Shown here: positions 1 through 12,300 of the stretch, in pieces
How the letters are laid out: the number at the start of each line of letters is the position of its first letter
Position numbering within the stretch: the stretch's first letter is position 1
Assembly: GCF_011397635.1 (NCBI RefSeq)
Contig: NC_064766.1
Span: 42,620,100-42,684,099, forward strand
DNA: 64,000 bases
Direction of reading: 5' to 3'
Source: Epinephelus fuscoguttatus
Lineage: Eukaryota; Chordata; Actinopteri; Perciformes; Serranidae
Program-made: the position numbers and the translations under genes
The notes under the pieces: generated by a model
Seen by the model: the letters and a program-made list of their open reading frames with translations, nothing else
The model's database searches: none
Told to the model about the DNA's origin: nothing

Positions 1-1415
1 CCTGCAGCGACAGCACCAGGATCTTGGTGCGGTTGCCCACGTGATGCGGGAACACCATTCTGCAGTACTCCCGCGAATCCACCTCGGAGGTGGTGGCAAA
101 CATGAACTCGGGCAAGGCGAGCAGCAGCGCTAGCAACCACACCCCCACACACATCAGTGTGCTGCAGCGGCGTCGCTCCACCTGTGAGTTCCGAGCCTTG
201 GTGCTCTGCACGATGACCACGTAGCGGTCGACGCTGATGCAGGTGAGCAGCAGCATGCTGCTGAACAGGTTCACCTTGTAGAGGGCGGAGTTCACCTTGC
301 AGAGGGCAGAGCCAAAGCTCCAGCCGTGCATTGCCTCATCTGCCCACAGTGGCAGTGTGATGAGGAACAGCAGGTCAGCCACTGCCAGGTTCAGCAGGTA
401 CACGTCCGTCATGGTCTTCAGCCGCCGGTGGAAATTCAGGTAGATCCACACCACAGCCAGATTTCCAGCTCCGCCCACCACGGTGATTATCCAGAAGAGC
501 GGTGGCTCATAGTGACTCCTGAACTCCCGCACCGACCCCTGGTCACAGAACAAGTCTTCGTAGTCGTCATCATCAAAGGCGGTGGGTGTCGGGCTGATGG
601 AGAACAACTCCTGTAAGGGAGAGACAACACACCTGAGCACACCTGAACATACCTGAGCACACCTGGACACACCTGGACACATTTGGACACACTTGGACAC
701 ACCTGAATACACCTGAGCACACCTGGACACACCTGAGCACACATGGACACACCTGAACACCACTGGACACACCTGGACACAATTGGACACACCTGAACAC
801 AACTGGACACACCTGGAGACAGCTGAACACCACTGGACACACCTGAACACACCTGGAGACAGCTGAACACCACTGGACACACTTGAATACACCTGGACAC
901 ACCTGAACACCACTGGACACACCTGAGCACACCTGGACACAACTGGACACACCTGAACACCACTGGACACACCTGAACACACCTGAGCACACCTGAATAC
1001 ACCTGTACACACCTGAGCACACCTGGACACATCTGGACACACCTGACCACACCTGACCACACCTGGACACACTTGAACACACCTGGACACACCTGGACGC
1101 ACTTGAACACACCTGAACACACCTGGACACACTTGAACACACCTGGACACACCTGGACGCACTTGAACACACCTGAACACACCTGGACAGACCTGAACAC
1201 AACTTGACAGACCTGAACACAACTGGACAGACCTGAACACACCTGGGCACACCTGCTGCTGCTTCATCAGAGTTTCTTTGATTTTTGTTTCTTTGACTTC
1301 AGTCAATCCGCTAACTGACTGCAACCTGAGCAGATCAATAACAAATCAGCTGTGTGTGGGCGGGGTTTGTTACCTCAGAAGGCAATGCCGTGATGATGTC
1401 AGCCATGGAGGTCAT
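1..1415 (-). CDS. ccr9: CCR9-like chemokine receptor, 5' two exons (3' part beyond window)
   Basis: Seven-transmembrane chemokine receptor of the plasma membrane, truncated by the left window edge. Proposed join: exon 1 complement(1374..1415), 14 codons from ATG, donor GAG|GTAACA; exon 2 complement(1..610), acceptor TTACAG|GAG, phase 0. The frame stays open across the join for about 217 codons. Visible in order: an acidic N-terminus rich in D and Y before a Cys, TM1 with the GN pair, TM2 with LLNLAVADLLFL, the ECL1 Trp, the TM3 Cys, a DRYVVI motif ending TM3, TM4, and an ECL2 Cys; the window ends near TM5. The YEDLFCDQGSVREF region and a short separate N-terminal exon resemble vertebrate CCR9, which binds CCL25; this assignment rests on memory of the family, and another CCR is possible. 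The intron is filled by a 10-bp minisatellite. An upstream non-coding exon cannot be excluded. Confidence 0.72.
632..1248. repeat. 10-bp minisatellite, unit ACCTGGACAC / ACCTGAACAC
   Basis: About 60 head-to-tail copies of a 10-bp unit, with G/A variation at position 6 and occasional GAGCAC or TTGGACAC variants. The array lies in intron 1 of the ccr9-like gene, beginning about 20 bp from the exon 2 acceptor. The long Cys/Val-rich ORFs here (CVQVCSGV type) only reflect the repeat. Confidence 0.95.
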
Positions 1416-1496
1416 GTGATCGGAAATTTTGTTTATGGCAATGAGGTCGTTCAGTAAAGGTCACTGGAAACAAAAAAGATAAACAGGTTCAGGATG

Positions 1497-2265
1497 AACA
1501 TCACCGTGACATCACACTGACATCATATGACATCACACTGACATCATATGACATCATACTGACATCACACTGACATCGTACTGACATCACACTGACATAT
1601 GACATCACTGACATCATATGACATCACACTGACATCATATGATGTCACACTGACATCATACTGACATCATATAACATCGCACTGACATCACACTGACATC
1701 ACACTGACATCACACTGACATAGTGAAATCACACTGACATCACACTGACATATGACATCGTACTGACATCGTACTGACATCATACTGACATCACTGTGAC
1801 ATCATATGATATCACACTGACATGACATCACAGTGACATCATATGACATCACACTGACATCATAAGACATCACACTGACATCATATGACATCGCACTGAC
1901 ATCACACTGACATTGCACTGACATATGACATCGCACGACATCACACTGACATCATATGACATCGCACTGACATCACACTGACATTGCACTGACATATGAC
2001 ATCGCACGACATCATACTGACATCACCATGACATCACACTGATATCGCACTGACATCATGACATCACACTGACATCACCCTGATTATATGACATCGCACT
2101 GACATCACTGTGACATCACACTGACATACTGACATCACTCTGATATCACACTGACATCACACAGACATCACCGTGACATCACACTATAACACTGACATCA
2201 TACTGACATCACTGTGACATCACACTGACATACTGACATCACCGTGACATCACACTGACATCATA
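1497..2265. repeat. Degenerate 11-bp minisatellite, unit GACATCACACT
   Basis: Roughly 70 imperfect copies of GACATCACACT mixed with GACATCATACT, GACATCATAT and GACATCGCACT forms. It lies just upstream of the proposed ccr9 start codon, so it could be in that gene's promoter or 5' UTR intron. The array is more diverged than the others in the window, suggesting greater age. Confidence 0.93.
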
Positions 2266-2988
2266 CTGACAGTTTTGGGAAATCACGATGTCTAGAAAGC
2301 ATCAGTGGCTGCAGCTGACAGGGACAGCTAACAGCAGCAGCAAAGCTAACATCAGGACGTCATCTGTTAAAAGCCTCCCGTTGTCGGATACGACATGAAA
2401 CTACTCCAGTTAGCTCAATCATGCTGTAACTAAGACATCCGCTGGAAAAAATATTTTTTTCACGTTGACAAGACGGCATTTTGGGTGGAGCGGTTGCCAT
2501 GGGTGCAGAGCTTGCTGTTTCTGTAGGTACACATTTCCTGGGGACATCCACACGTCTCGGCCCCGCCTCCTCCATTGTGATTGGTTCAAACTCAACGTCT
2601 ACAATGTAAATTGCAGAATCTTTCTTGAGAGATTAGCATTAAAGTAACAGTACTCTTTATTTAGGATGAACCCTTTCAAAATAAATTGATATAATTTAAA
2701 TATTTTACTGTTTTACTTTGAAAATCATCAGAATATAATTTAAATGGTCAATTAAAAGAAACCTTTTTAGTGATGATGGATGACGACAGGTGAAACTGCC
2801 TGCAGGATATGTAGTCATTAAATTGATCAATACATTCATGTATCAATAAACTCAGATAGATTATTGTAAATCAATACTTTCACTGTTGGTACTTTATGTT
2901 TGACGTTAATAAACCTTTGTGTTTGCAGCAGAACATTTTTACTCTCTTGATACTTTACTGTCTCTGTCTGTCTGTCTGCCTGCCTAAC
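2266..2988. other. Intergenic sequence, no gene recognised
   Basis: Mixed-composition sequence between two minisatellites. Only short ORFs occur (up to about 70 codons on either strand), with no family signal. It becomes AT-rich after about 2640 and ends in a short CTGT/CTGC run that leads into the next array. Confidence 0.6.
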
Positions 2989-4813
2989 AGCTGTCACTGT
3001 CCTCTAACTGCCGTCACTGTCCTCTAACAGCTGTCACTGTCCTCTAACAGCCGTTACTGTCCTCTAACAGCCGTCACTGTCCTCTAACTGCCGTCACTGT
3101 CCTCTAACAGCCGTCACTGTCCTCTAACTGCCATTACTGTCCTCTAACTGCCGTCACTGTCCTCTAACAGCTGTCACTGTCCTCTAACTGCCGTCACTGT
3201 CCTCTAACTGCCGTCACGCCGTCACTGTCCTCTAACTGCCGTTACTGTCCTCTAACTGCCGTCACTGTCCTCTAACTGCCGTCACTGTCCTCTAACAGCT
3301 GTCACTGTCCTCTAACTGCCGTCACTGTCCTCTAACAGCTGTCACTGTCCTCTAACAGCCGTCACTGTCCTCTAACTGCCGTCACTGTCCTCTAACAGCC
3401 GTCACTGTCCTCTAACTGCCGTTACTGTCCTCTAACAGCTGTCACTGTCCTGTAACTGCCGTTACTGTCCTCTAACAGCCGTCACTGTCCTCTAACTGCC
3501 GTCACTGTCCTCTAACAGCTGTCACTGTCCTCTAACAGCCGTCACTGTCCTCTAACAGCCGTCACTGTTCTCTAACTGCCGTTACTGTCCTCTAACTGCC
3601 GTCACTGTCCTCTAACAGCCGTCACTGTTCTCTAACTGCCGTTACTGTCCTCTAACAGCCGTTACTGTCCTCTAACAGCCGTCACTGTCCTCTAACAGCC
3701 GTCACTGTTCTCTAACTGCCGTTACTGTCCTCTAACTGCCGTCACTGTCCTCTAACAGCCGTCACTCTCCTCTAACTGCCGTCACTCTCCTCTAACTGCG
3801 GTCACTCTCCTCTAACAGCCGTCACTGTCCTCTAACAGCCGTCACTGTCCTCTAACTGCCGTCACTGTCCTCTAACAGCCGTCACTCTCCTCTAACAGCC
3901 GTCACTCTCCTCTAACAGCTGTCACTCTCCTCTAACTGCCGTCACTCTCCTCTAACTGCCGTCACTCTCCTCTAACAGCCGTCACTGTCCTCTAACAGCC
4001 GTCACTGTCCTCTAACTGCCGTCACTGTCCTCTAACAGCCGTCACTCTCCTCTAACAGCCGTCACTCTCCTCTAACTGCCGTCACTCTCCTCTAACTGCC
4101 GTCACTCTCCTCTAACTGCCGTCACTGTCCTCTAACAGCCGTCACTGTCCTCTAACTGCCGTCACTGTCCTCTAACTGCCGTCACTGTCCTCTAACAGCC
4201 GTCACTCTCCTCTAACAGCCGTCACTCTCCTCTAACAGCCGTCACTCTCCTCTAACTGCCGTCACTGTCCTCTAACTGCCGTCACTGTCCTCTAACAGCC
4301 GTCACTCTCCTCTAACAGCCGTCACTGTCCTCTAACAGCCGTCACTCTCCTCTAACAGCCGTCACTGTCCTCTAACTGCCGTCACTCTCCTCTAACTGCC
4401 GTCACTGTCCTCTAACAGCCGTCACTCTCCTCTAACAGCCGTCACTGTCCTCTAACTGCCGTCACTGTCCTCTAACTGCCGTCACTGTCCTCTAACAGCC
4501 GTTACAGTCCTCTAACTGCCGTCACTGTCCTCTAACAGCCGTCACTGTCCTCTAACAGCCGTCACTGTCCTCTAACAGCCGTCACTGTCCTCTAACAGCC
4601 GTCACTGTCCTCTAACAGCCGTCACTGTCCTCTAACTGCCGTCACTGTCCTCTAACAGTCGTTACTGTCCTCTAACTGCCGTCACTGTCCTCTAACTGCC
4701 ATTACTGTCCTCTAACAGCTGTTACTGTCCTCTAACTGCCGTCACTGTCCTCTAACAGCCGTCACTGTCCTCTAACAGCTGTCACTGTCCTCTAACAGCC
4801 GTCACTGTCCTCA
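2989..4813. repeat. 20-bp minisatellite, unit CCTCTAACTGCCGTCACTGT
   Basis: About 90 head-to-tail copies spanning 1.8 kb. Two main variants alternate irregularly: TAACTGCC and TAACAGCC. Secondary variants are GTTACTGT and GTCACTCTCC; the CTCTCC form clusters between about 3760 and 4450, a sign of local homogenisation. One irregular junction (GTCACGCCGTCAC) occurs near 3210. No stop-free frame is maintained and no coding role is suggested. Confidence 0.97.
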
Positions 4814-4934
4814 CAGAAACAAGGACCTGAAGCACAGGAAGACACGAGACGAGGACCAAGACAGTGATGCTATGCAGAGAAGCACTCAAAGAATAGATGC
4901 ATTGTTTGAAATAAGGACGAGCAGTTTGTAGAAA

Positions 4935-5010
4935 AGACAGACAGACAGACACACAGACAGACAGAGAGGCAGACAGAAGGACAGAGCGACAGAGAAAGGG
5001 ACAGACAGGA
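4935..5010. repeat. GACA/GACAGA simple repeat
   Basis: Short purine-rich run of CAGACAGA and GACAGAG units between the 20-bp array and an old L2 fragment. Confidence 0.8.
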
Positions 5011-5182
5011 CAGGTGTGGACTCACAGTTGTCGTCTCCTGTCTCTGCAGCGTCTCACAGTTCAGAGCGTTCTGACTTTGTGTCTGTTAAACCGCAGAGTG
5101 ACGCTGAGACGAGTCAAAGCAGAAGTTTGGTGGAGAGGAAACAGGAAGTATCTGACACACGTGTCACTGCTGGCAGTCATCT

Positions 5183-5515
5183 TCATTTATAAAGTCTCAG
5201 AGGCTTTACAGCAGAGGACATCCTTCTGTCCTCTGTCCCTCTGTCCTTTGGACCCTCACAGCTGATCAGGAAAAACTCTTTAACCTCAGGAAGAGACATA
5301 GAGGACAGATGTGTTCTCAGGACGGACAGAGGGACAGAGGACAGAGGGACAGTAGCTGTGGTAGAGAACAGATGAACATAATAAATGTACAGTGATGACA
5401 CGATGAGACATAAAGAGAGACAGAGACACAGGACAGACAGTGATGACAGCACATACAAGGACATTAACGTTAGTCAGAATATAATGATGATAACAACAAT
5501 TATAGCTGCTGCGCA
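5183..5515 (-). mobile_element. Old L2 LINE 3' end fragment
   Basis: Diverged, antisense copy of the same L2 3' region found at 29505-29908, 24000-24200 and 47050-47297. Matching blocks in order are TTTATAAAG, GGCTTTACAGCA, CATCC.TCTGTCCT, CCCTCACAGCTGATCAGGAA, CCTCAGGAAGAG, AGGACGGACAGA and an ACAATTATAG end. Small internal deletions and many substitutions make it the oldest L2 tail in the window. There is no coding content. Confidence 0.75.
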
Positions 5516-7030
5516 GCGATGGGTCGGGTCCGGGCATTTTTAGGCAATTCTGAGCAACAAGCAGAAGAATTGGAAGACATTTAGGAATTTAGCAACACAA
5601 TCTGCCTTTTGCATCAGCTGAAGCTTGAACTCACAACCTCTGAGGCTAAGAATCAGTTTCTATCTCACTGAGCTAATTAGTCAGTGACAATTCATGTGTA
5701 GCTTCACAAACTGACTAAGCCAGATGTGCAGGTTTAGCAGCTGTCCATGCATGGAATTTATTTTAACAATGATTGATTTGCTCCATAAGTGAAAAACTGA
5801 TGTTTAACTAGTTGAGCTATGTGCAAAGTGAGAAGCCTCAGATGGCTTCACACTGAAGTATTGACACTGGATCTCTGTGCAAAGTTTGGTTTATTTTCAA
5901 GCATGAGAAGGCAGATTTTCTGGCAGAATAAGACTTGAAGATGCTGCACAGTGATCGGTCACGCTCAGGCAATTTTAAGCAATAAACTGGAGCACAAGAA
6001 GATGTTTACATTACAATGTGGATTCTACAACCGATTGAGGCTCAAACCTGCAACCTCTGGAATCTAAGACGGTCATCTACTGCTCTGAGCTAATTGGCAA
6101 GTAGCAATTCAACAGTGGCTTCACAAATTGAGTAAGCCGTTCACTGTTGTGTAGGAAAGCAGCCATCTGCGCATGGAAAGGCAGATTTGAAAACACTGTA
6201 AAAAATTCAGTTATCGAAACAAAAATCTGAAAATACACATATTGCATCTAGACAGCATGGAGATGTTGGTAATTTGTTTGTAACAATGATTGATTTGCTC
6301 CATAAGTGAAAAACTGATGTTTAAAATTGCCATTTTTACATTGACTCCAATTGTTCACATTAGAGCAAAATTCAAAATGCTGTCAAAAATTCAGTTTTGA
6401 GATAAAATTCTGAAATTTGCCACACATCATCTACCATGACTCTAGAATTTTGTCTTTTTTTCATGAACATTGAAGATTTATTTAGCAAGAATTTGCATGT
6501 ATATGTTTACAGTACCGTTTACAGTCAAACATTTTGATGCACTGTAGGCTCAATTTTTGATAAATCAAAAATCTGAGAAACATAGTTTGTGTAGGACAGT
6601 CTGAAGATGCTCTGTAGCAAGTTTGGTGTCAATTGAGCAAAAACTGTGGGAGGAGATAGGTTTAACAAGTTTTACAGTTTTTGAAACAAACAGAGTGATG
6701 AACTTCATAATTTTTAATAGGTTTAAATGTACAAAAGTTTCTTCAGTATTGGGGCTACAGTTTGATGAAAGTTGTGAAGTTGTAGCACGTATGGTTGATT
6801 TGTTATGAATTTTCAAAGTTTTGAACTTTAGACACTTGCTGTAGCGCCACCATCAGGACTATTGGCTTGAGTTTACAGCTGATGATATCTGGCATGAGAC
6901 TGGACCTTTGTGCAAAGTTTGGTGAGTTTTCACCCATGGGAAGTATGATTTCCTCGGAAGAAGAAGAAGAAGAATACCTAGGATTACAGTAGTGTCCTGG
7001 CAGCTTAGCTGCCGGACCCTACTAACAATA
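5516..7030. repeat. Unclassified dispersed repeat with internal duplication
   Basis: Two related segments, about 5516-5900 and 5930-6330, share the order CAGCGATGGGTC/CAGTGATCGGTC, AGGCAATT.T.AGCAA, AACCTCTG.GGCTAAGA/AATCTAAGA, GAGCTAATT and GATTGATTTGCTCCATAAG. The remainder to 7030 is AT-rich and ends in a GAA run followed by a short CAGCTTAGCTG inverted motif. It looks like a fish-specific interspersed repeat, but I cannot assign it to a family. Translations are short and unremarkable. Confidence 0.5.
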
Positions 7031-7670
7031 TAGTAACAGTGGTACAATATTTAAGCAATATCACAATGGAGGTCGTGATGTTGTGATCACAGTCGTGACG
7101 ATATACAGTCCAACGTCACTCCCTCCAGTGTGATATTGCTTTCACACAACAGTTCAACAACAGCTTAAACAGCAATGCTGAGCAAGGAAATGTTAACAAA
7201 AGGTGATGAAATAAATTATTTAAGTATGTTATGTAGCTCTGCAAAAAAAAACAAAAAAAAAAAAACAGTTCCCCAGTCTGTTGCCAGGCAACGCAACACA
7301 CACGCCAGGACCTCACTGGCTACTTTGTATTTACATTGATCTGCAGCTGTGTAACTTCGTCCAGTTCAAACCTGGATGTTGGCATGGCCGGATTTATCTT
7401 CCTCATCCTCATCAGTAGCCTAATAATAATATCCATCTTCTTGGTGTAACGCTATAGTGTCAGTTTGCGTCAGTGTAGTGAGTGTGACAGCTGTTGAATT
7501 AACGGCTGTATTTATATTTATAACACCTGTGAGCAGAGTGATTTTACTGTTACATGTCCCAGTGATGTTATACTCTACATCAGCACTCATAGAATGCCTC
7601 TCGTCCAATCAAATTACTCGGTCGGAACTAACTGTTGTATAAGTTGTTGTTATATGACAGGCAGTCGCTG

Positions 7671-7672
<2 letters not shown>
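7031..7672. other. Intergenic, no gene recognised
   Basis: AT-rich non-coding sequence with an A-rich run near 7240-7265. ORFs are at most about 66 codons with no recognisable motif. Confidence 0.55.
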
Positions 7673-7728
<56 letters not shown>

Positions 7729-7780
7729 TCGCTCTCTCAACATGGTGTTCTTTCTGTTTTGTTTGCTTCCTGTTAGAAAG

Positions 7781-7821
<41 letters not shown>
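7673..7821. repeat. Facing (GT)n and (CA)n microsatellites
   Basis: (GT)27 at 7673-7727 is followed after 56 bp by (AC)19 at 7784-7821. The two runs are reverse complements, so the pair can fold back on itself around the intervening spacer. Confidence 0.95.
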
Positions 7822-7823
<2 letters not shown>

Positions 7824-9279
7824 TGACTCGATTACTTAATTCCAGATATGATTTCAGTTTTACTTCAGGTATCCAGCAGTTAAAGTACTGATGGTGTAGA
7901 GTAATCAATACGATGTTATTGATGTGTCGATCAGTTTAATATTGATCAGCTGATCCATCCGTAATAATAATCTACTACTACATTTGTACTGTTTCTCCAT
8001 GTTTCTACTGCATCTCGTGTGCTAGTTATGCATTTTGTTTTTATGTCACTAATGTAACAACAACCTGCCTAGAGACGACAGGTGGAAATCAGCCGTGGGT
8101 ACAATCTGGCATATTTACATGTACTACTGTACTGTGTTTGTTAACATGTACTGTCCCTACCTTAAATATATAAATTGTAATTGTAACTTCACTGCTATAC
8201 TTAAATAACTCAAGTATTTCTACGTTCAGTATTTTGAGATTGTCATCAATAATCTTGATTGATTGATCAGAAAATTGGTCAGCAGCCATTTTGATCTGTG
8301 ACATCAGGTTTTCATGTAAAAACATTTTATGGTTCCAGCTCCTCGCTGCCTCTTGGTTGAAATGTTTCTGTGTGAGTACTTTTACTCTGATTACTTCAAC
8401 AGTGCAGTAAGAACTACACTGTTTCCCTCTGACACCAACCAGCAGCATGGAAAGTACCTCAAATGTATCTTCACTACTCGAGTACAGATACACTCATCTT
8501 TATACCCCAAACTGTTCTGAGGTCAGTCTGCGTCTCATATTGACTCATAATCAGTGTTTGATCTTTGAAGGTGTTTGTGTCACACAGGTCAGTGTGTGTG
8601 TGTGTGCGTGTGTGGTCGCAGCTTGTCATGCAACAGTGCACAGTGTGAACACTCTGTCACGCAATGTGGCTGATTCCTGTTTCGGTGTCGTCACACACAC
8701 GCACACATATTCTTGTACGTCTATCCTTGTGAGGACCCATGTTGACTGTAAACACTTCCTTGGACCCTGGGCGCAGTGGGACCCGTCAATCAGCCACTGA
8801 CACTGGAAACAGAAATTATCACTGGATTTTTTTCAAATTTCAGACGAACTCTTCCGTCAGGAAACAAACAAACAAACAAACAAAACCAAATCTGATTAAA
8901 AATAATGATATTTCATCAAATTCACTTTTTTCTACGTCTCATGGGACATGGACATGGACATGGATTGTCCACTGGTCAGTCAGGGAGGGTCACACCACAG
9001 AACCCCCCCCCCCCAAAAAATGTCCTCACTTTGTTGCTAAAATATATTTTTGGGTCCTCACTATGTATCATATAAATGTACCAACGCACACACAATCAAC
9101 TTCCTGTCTTGTCAGAACAGGAAAAAACAACGTGGTCATCTGACCTCACTTCTTCAACTGTTCAAAACAAGTGGTGACAGCTGTCAGGTGCAGGTTTCCA
9201 TGGTTACAGGCGTTGGATGAATCACATGCAGCAGATCAACCAATGAAACACAGACACATGCCTCACGTGCTCATGAGAT
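7822..9279. other. Intergenic, no gene recognised
   Basis: AT-rich at first, then with short GT-rich and CA-rich tracts (8588-8616, 8690-8710), an AAAC run near 8860-8885 and a C9 run near 9005. ORFs of 117 and 134 codons overlap each other on both strands, contain simple-sequence stretches and show no family signal. I regard the region as non-coding sequence downstream of eef1a. Confidence 0.5.
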
Positions 9280-9285
9280 TTTATT
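9280..9285 (-). promoter_or_regulatory. eef1a: eef1a polyadenylation signal AATAAA
   Basis: AATAAA on the minus strand, about 55 nt past the eef1a stop codon. It implies a very short 3' UTR, consistent with a highly expressed, still functional gene. Confidence 0.7.
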
Positions 9286-9340
9286 GATGATTTGTTAACT
9301 GATTGATTGAGACAGTAAACATGGCCGACAGGAAGTGACA

Positions 9341-12300
9341 TCACTTCTTTGATGCTGACTTGGTGGCCTTTGTGGTGGGCTCCTCCTTGCTCACTTCCTT
9401 AATCACACCCACCGCCACCGTCTGCTTCATGTCACGAATCGCAAAACGACCTGACAGAGAGAATGAATCAGTTATTAAATGATTATCATTATGACATCAT
9501 TATGACATTGTGATGGTCGTGTCATCATCATGATAGGATCATTATCATATCGTTAGTTAATGACATTAGAGAATGATGGAACCACACAGAACAGTATTTA
9601 TGACATAATATTAATGATAAATAAATAATGTTGATCAGTAGATTTATGATATTAATAACGACGTGTAGGGTGTAGGGGACGACATGTAGCAAAGGGTTGC
9701 ACGCCAGAATCGAACTCACAACCACCACAGCGAGGCATCACCTCTATATATGGGGCGCCGGCAAGAAGCTACCGATGCCCCAAGTCTAGACTTTGACTCT
9801 TGATGTTGAAGTTCAGTGAAAGCTTTTTGACTTTGGACCCTGATTGGACCTGGTCAGACCTGATTGGACCTGACTGGTCCTGGTTGGCCCTGATTGGACC
9901 TGGTCAGACCTGATTGGACCTGACTGGTCCTGGCTGGCCCTGATTAGACCTGATTGGACCTGACTGGTCCTGGTTGGCCCTGATTGGACCTGGTCAGACC
10001 TGATTGGACCTGACTGGTCCTGGTTGGCCCTGATTAGACCTGATTGGACCTGGTCAGACCTGATTGGACATGGTCGGACCTGATTGGACCTGACTGGTCC
10101 TGGTTGGCCCTGATTAGACCTGATTGGACCTGGTCAGACTTGATTGGACATGGTCGGACCTGATTGGACATGGTCAGACCTGATTGGACATGGTCGGACC
10201 TGATTGGACCTGGTTGGCCCTGATTGGACCTGGTTGGCCCTGATTGGACCTGATTGGACATGGTTGACCCTGATTGGCCCTGATTGGACCTGGTTGACCC
10301 TGATTGGACATGGTTGAACCTGATTGGCCCTGATTGGACCTGGTTGGCCCTGATTGGACATGGTTGAACCTGATTGGACCTGGTTGACCCTGATTGGACC
10401 TGGTTGGCCCTGATTGGACCTGGTTGGCCCTGATTGGCCCTGATTGGACATGGTTGAACCTGATTGGACCTGGTTGGCCCTGATTGGACCTGGTTGGCCC
10501 TGATTGGACCTGGTTGGCCCTGAATGGACATGGTTGAACCTGATTGGACCTGATTGGCCCTGATTGGACATGGTTGGCCCTGATTGGCCCTGATTGGACA
10601 TGGTTGGCCCTGATTGGCCCTGATTGGACCTGGTTGGCCCTGATTGGCCCTGATTGGACATGGTTGAACCTGATTGGACCTGGTTGGCCCTGATTGGCCC
10701 TGATTGGACCTGGTTGGCCCTGATTGGACCTGGTTGGCCCTGAATGGACATGGTTGAACCTGATTGGACCTGACTGGCCCTGATTGGACATGGTTGGCCC
10801 TGATTGGCCCTGATTGGACCTGGTTGGCCCTGATTGGCCCTGATTGGCCCTGATTGGTGAGACCAGACGTGAGCTGACGGATGATGAACAGACTGATGGA
10901 TGAAGGTGTGTTAGACGCTGCAGATAAAACAGCTGATCACTTTAACCCTTTACTCACCCAGCGGGGCGTAAACGCTGAATGTCTCCACCACCATCGGTTT
11001 GGATGGAACCATCAGGACCATGGCAGCGTCTCCACTTTTTAGCATTTTGGGGTTTTCCTCTAACGTCTTTCCACTGCGCCGGTCCATTTTCTCCAACAGC
11101 TCTGCAAACTTACAGGCGATGTGGGCAGTGTGGCAGTCGACCACTGGAGCGTAACCTGCGTGGATCTCCCCAGGGTGGTTCATCATGATCACCTGACCAC
11201 AGGAAACATCACGTCATCATTTCAACTTTGCATCTCTGTTCATGGGACAAATCTGAAACGGCAGATTCATCTTTCAAAATAAAAGCACTTGAAAGACACC
11301 CTGGTAGAGACAGGGCTGAGGAATCAAACCCTCGACAGACAGACGGACGATGACTGACCTGAGCTTTGAAGGAGGAAGCTGCTCGCGGTGGGTCATTTTT
11401 ACTGTCTCCGACTACGTTCCCTCGCTTGATGTCTCTGATGGACAGGTTTTTGACGTTGAAGCCAACGTTGTCCCCGGGCAGAGCCTCTGTCAGTGCCTCG
11501 TGGTGCATCTCCACTGACTTCACCTCTGTGGTCAGATTTGGTGGTGCAAACGTCACCACCATGCCGGGCTTCAGGATCCCAGTCTCCACTCGACCCACAG
11601 GCACCGTCCCGATACCTGAGAACACAGATAGGGTCATAAGGACAGAGGGATGTCGTATGCTGTAAAGCCCTGTGAGGCAAATTGTGATTTGTGATATTGG
11701 GCTTTATAAATAAAATTGAACTGAATTGAACACAGGACTCAGCAACAAGAGTCCTCTCAACGTCTCTACATGTGGCACATCATGATGAGTACAGGTGGGC
11801 CTACCTGAGAAGAATAGTGTGGTACAGTACAGGTGGGCCTACCTGTGAGGTGCAGTACAGGAGTGAACATAGTTACCTCCAATCTTGTAGACGTCCTGCA
11901 GGGGGAGCCTCAGAGGCTTCTTGGTGGGTCGTTCAGGAGGGAGGATGGAGTCCAGTGCTTGAAAGAGAGTCTTTCCAGAGGCATCTCCTTCTTTCCTGCT
12001 GATACTCCATCCTTTATACCATGGCATCTGTGGACAGGCAGAACCCCTTAACTTTTACCTTAAACCTACATTTACCAAGTCACAGTCGTCTCACCACATG
12101 TGTGTCCCGTTACCAGTGCCGATGACTCGGACTTCCCGGCTCAGTGATGGTGTTTCTGAAATACTGTTTTTAAAGAGGTCCATTTTTTCGCACTAACAGT
12201 TTGCTGTGGAGTTTTAACCTCGGCTGTATCGAGTTCATTTGTTTTCACATGCACAAGCGTGATTAGACACACACACTCCGCCGAGTCACTGTTCACTTAC

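Noticed and set aside
487-1250. 225-251-codon Cys-rich minus-strand ORFs
   Set aside because: Translations of the 10-bp minisatellite in the ccr9 intron. The apparent Cys periodicity is repeat periodicity, not a knottin-like peptide.
2989-4813. CRISPR-like array of regular repeats
   Set aside because: Units are contiguous with no unique spacers, and the DNA is vertebrate. It is a minisatellite.
5014-5537. Overlapping ORFs of 83-93 codons
   Set aside because: They lie in an old antisense L2 3' UTR, which is non-coding in the intact copies.
8739-9143. 134-codon plus-strand ORF
   Set aside because: Low-complexity content (QTNKQTK, TWTWTW, PPPPKK) from simple repeats; no homology signal and no splice context.
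10034-10791. 165-205-codon Gln/Ser/Gly/Pro-rich minus-strand ORFs
   Set aside because: Collagen-like look arises from the 10-bp repeat inside an eef1a intron, and the three frames overlap one another.
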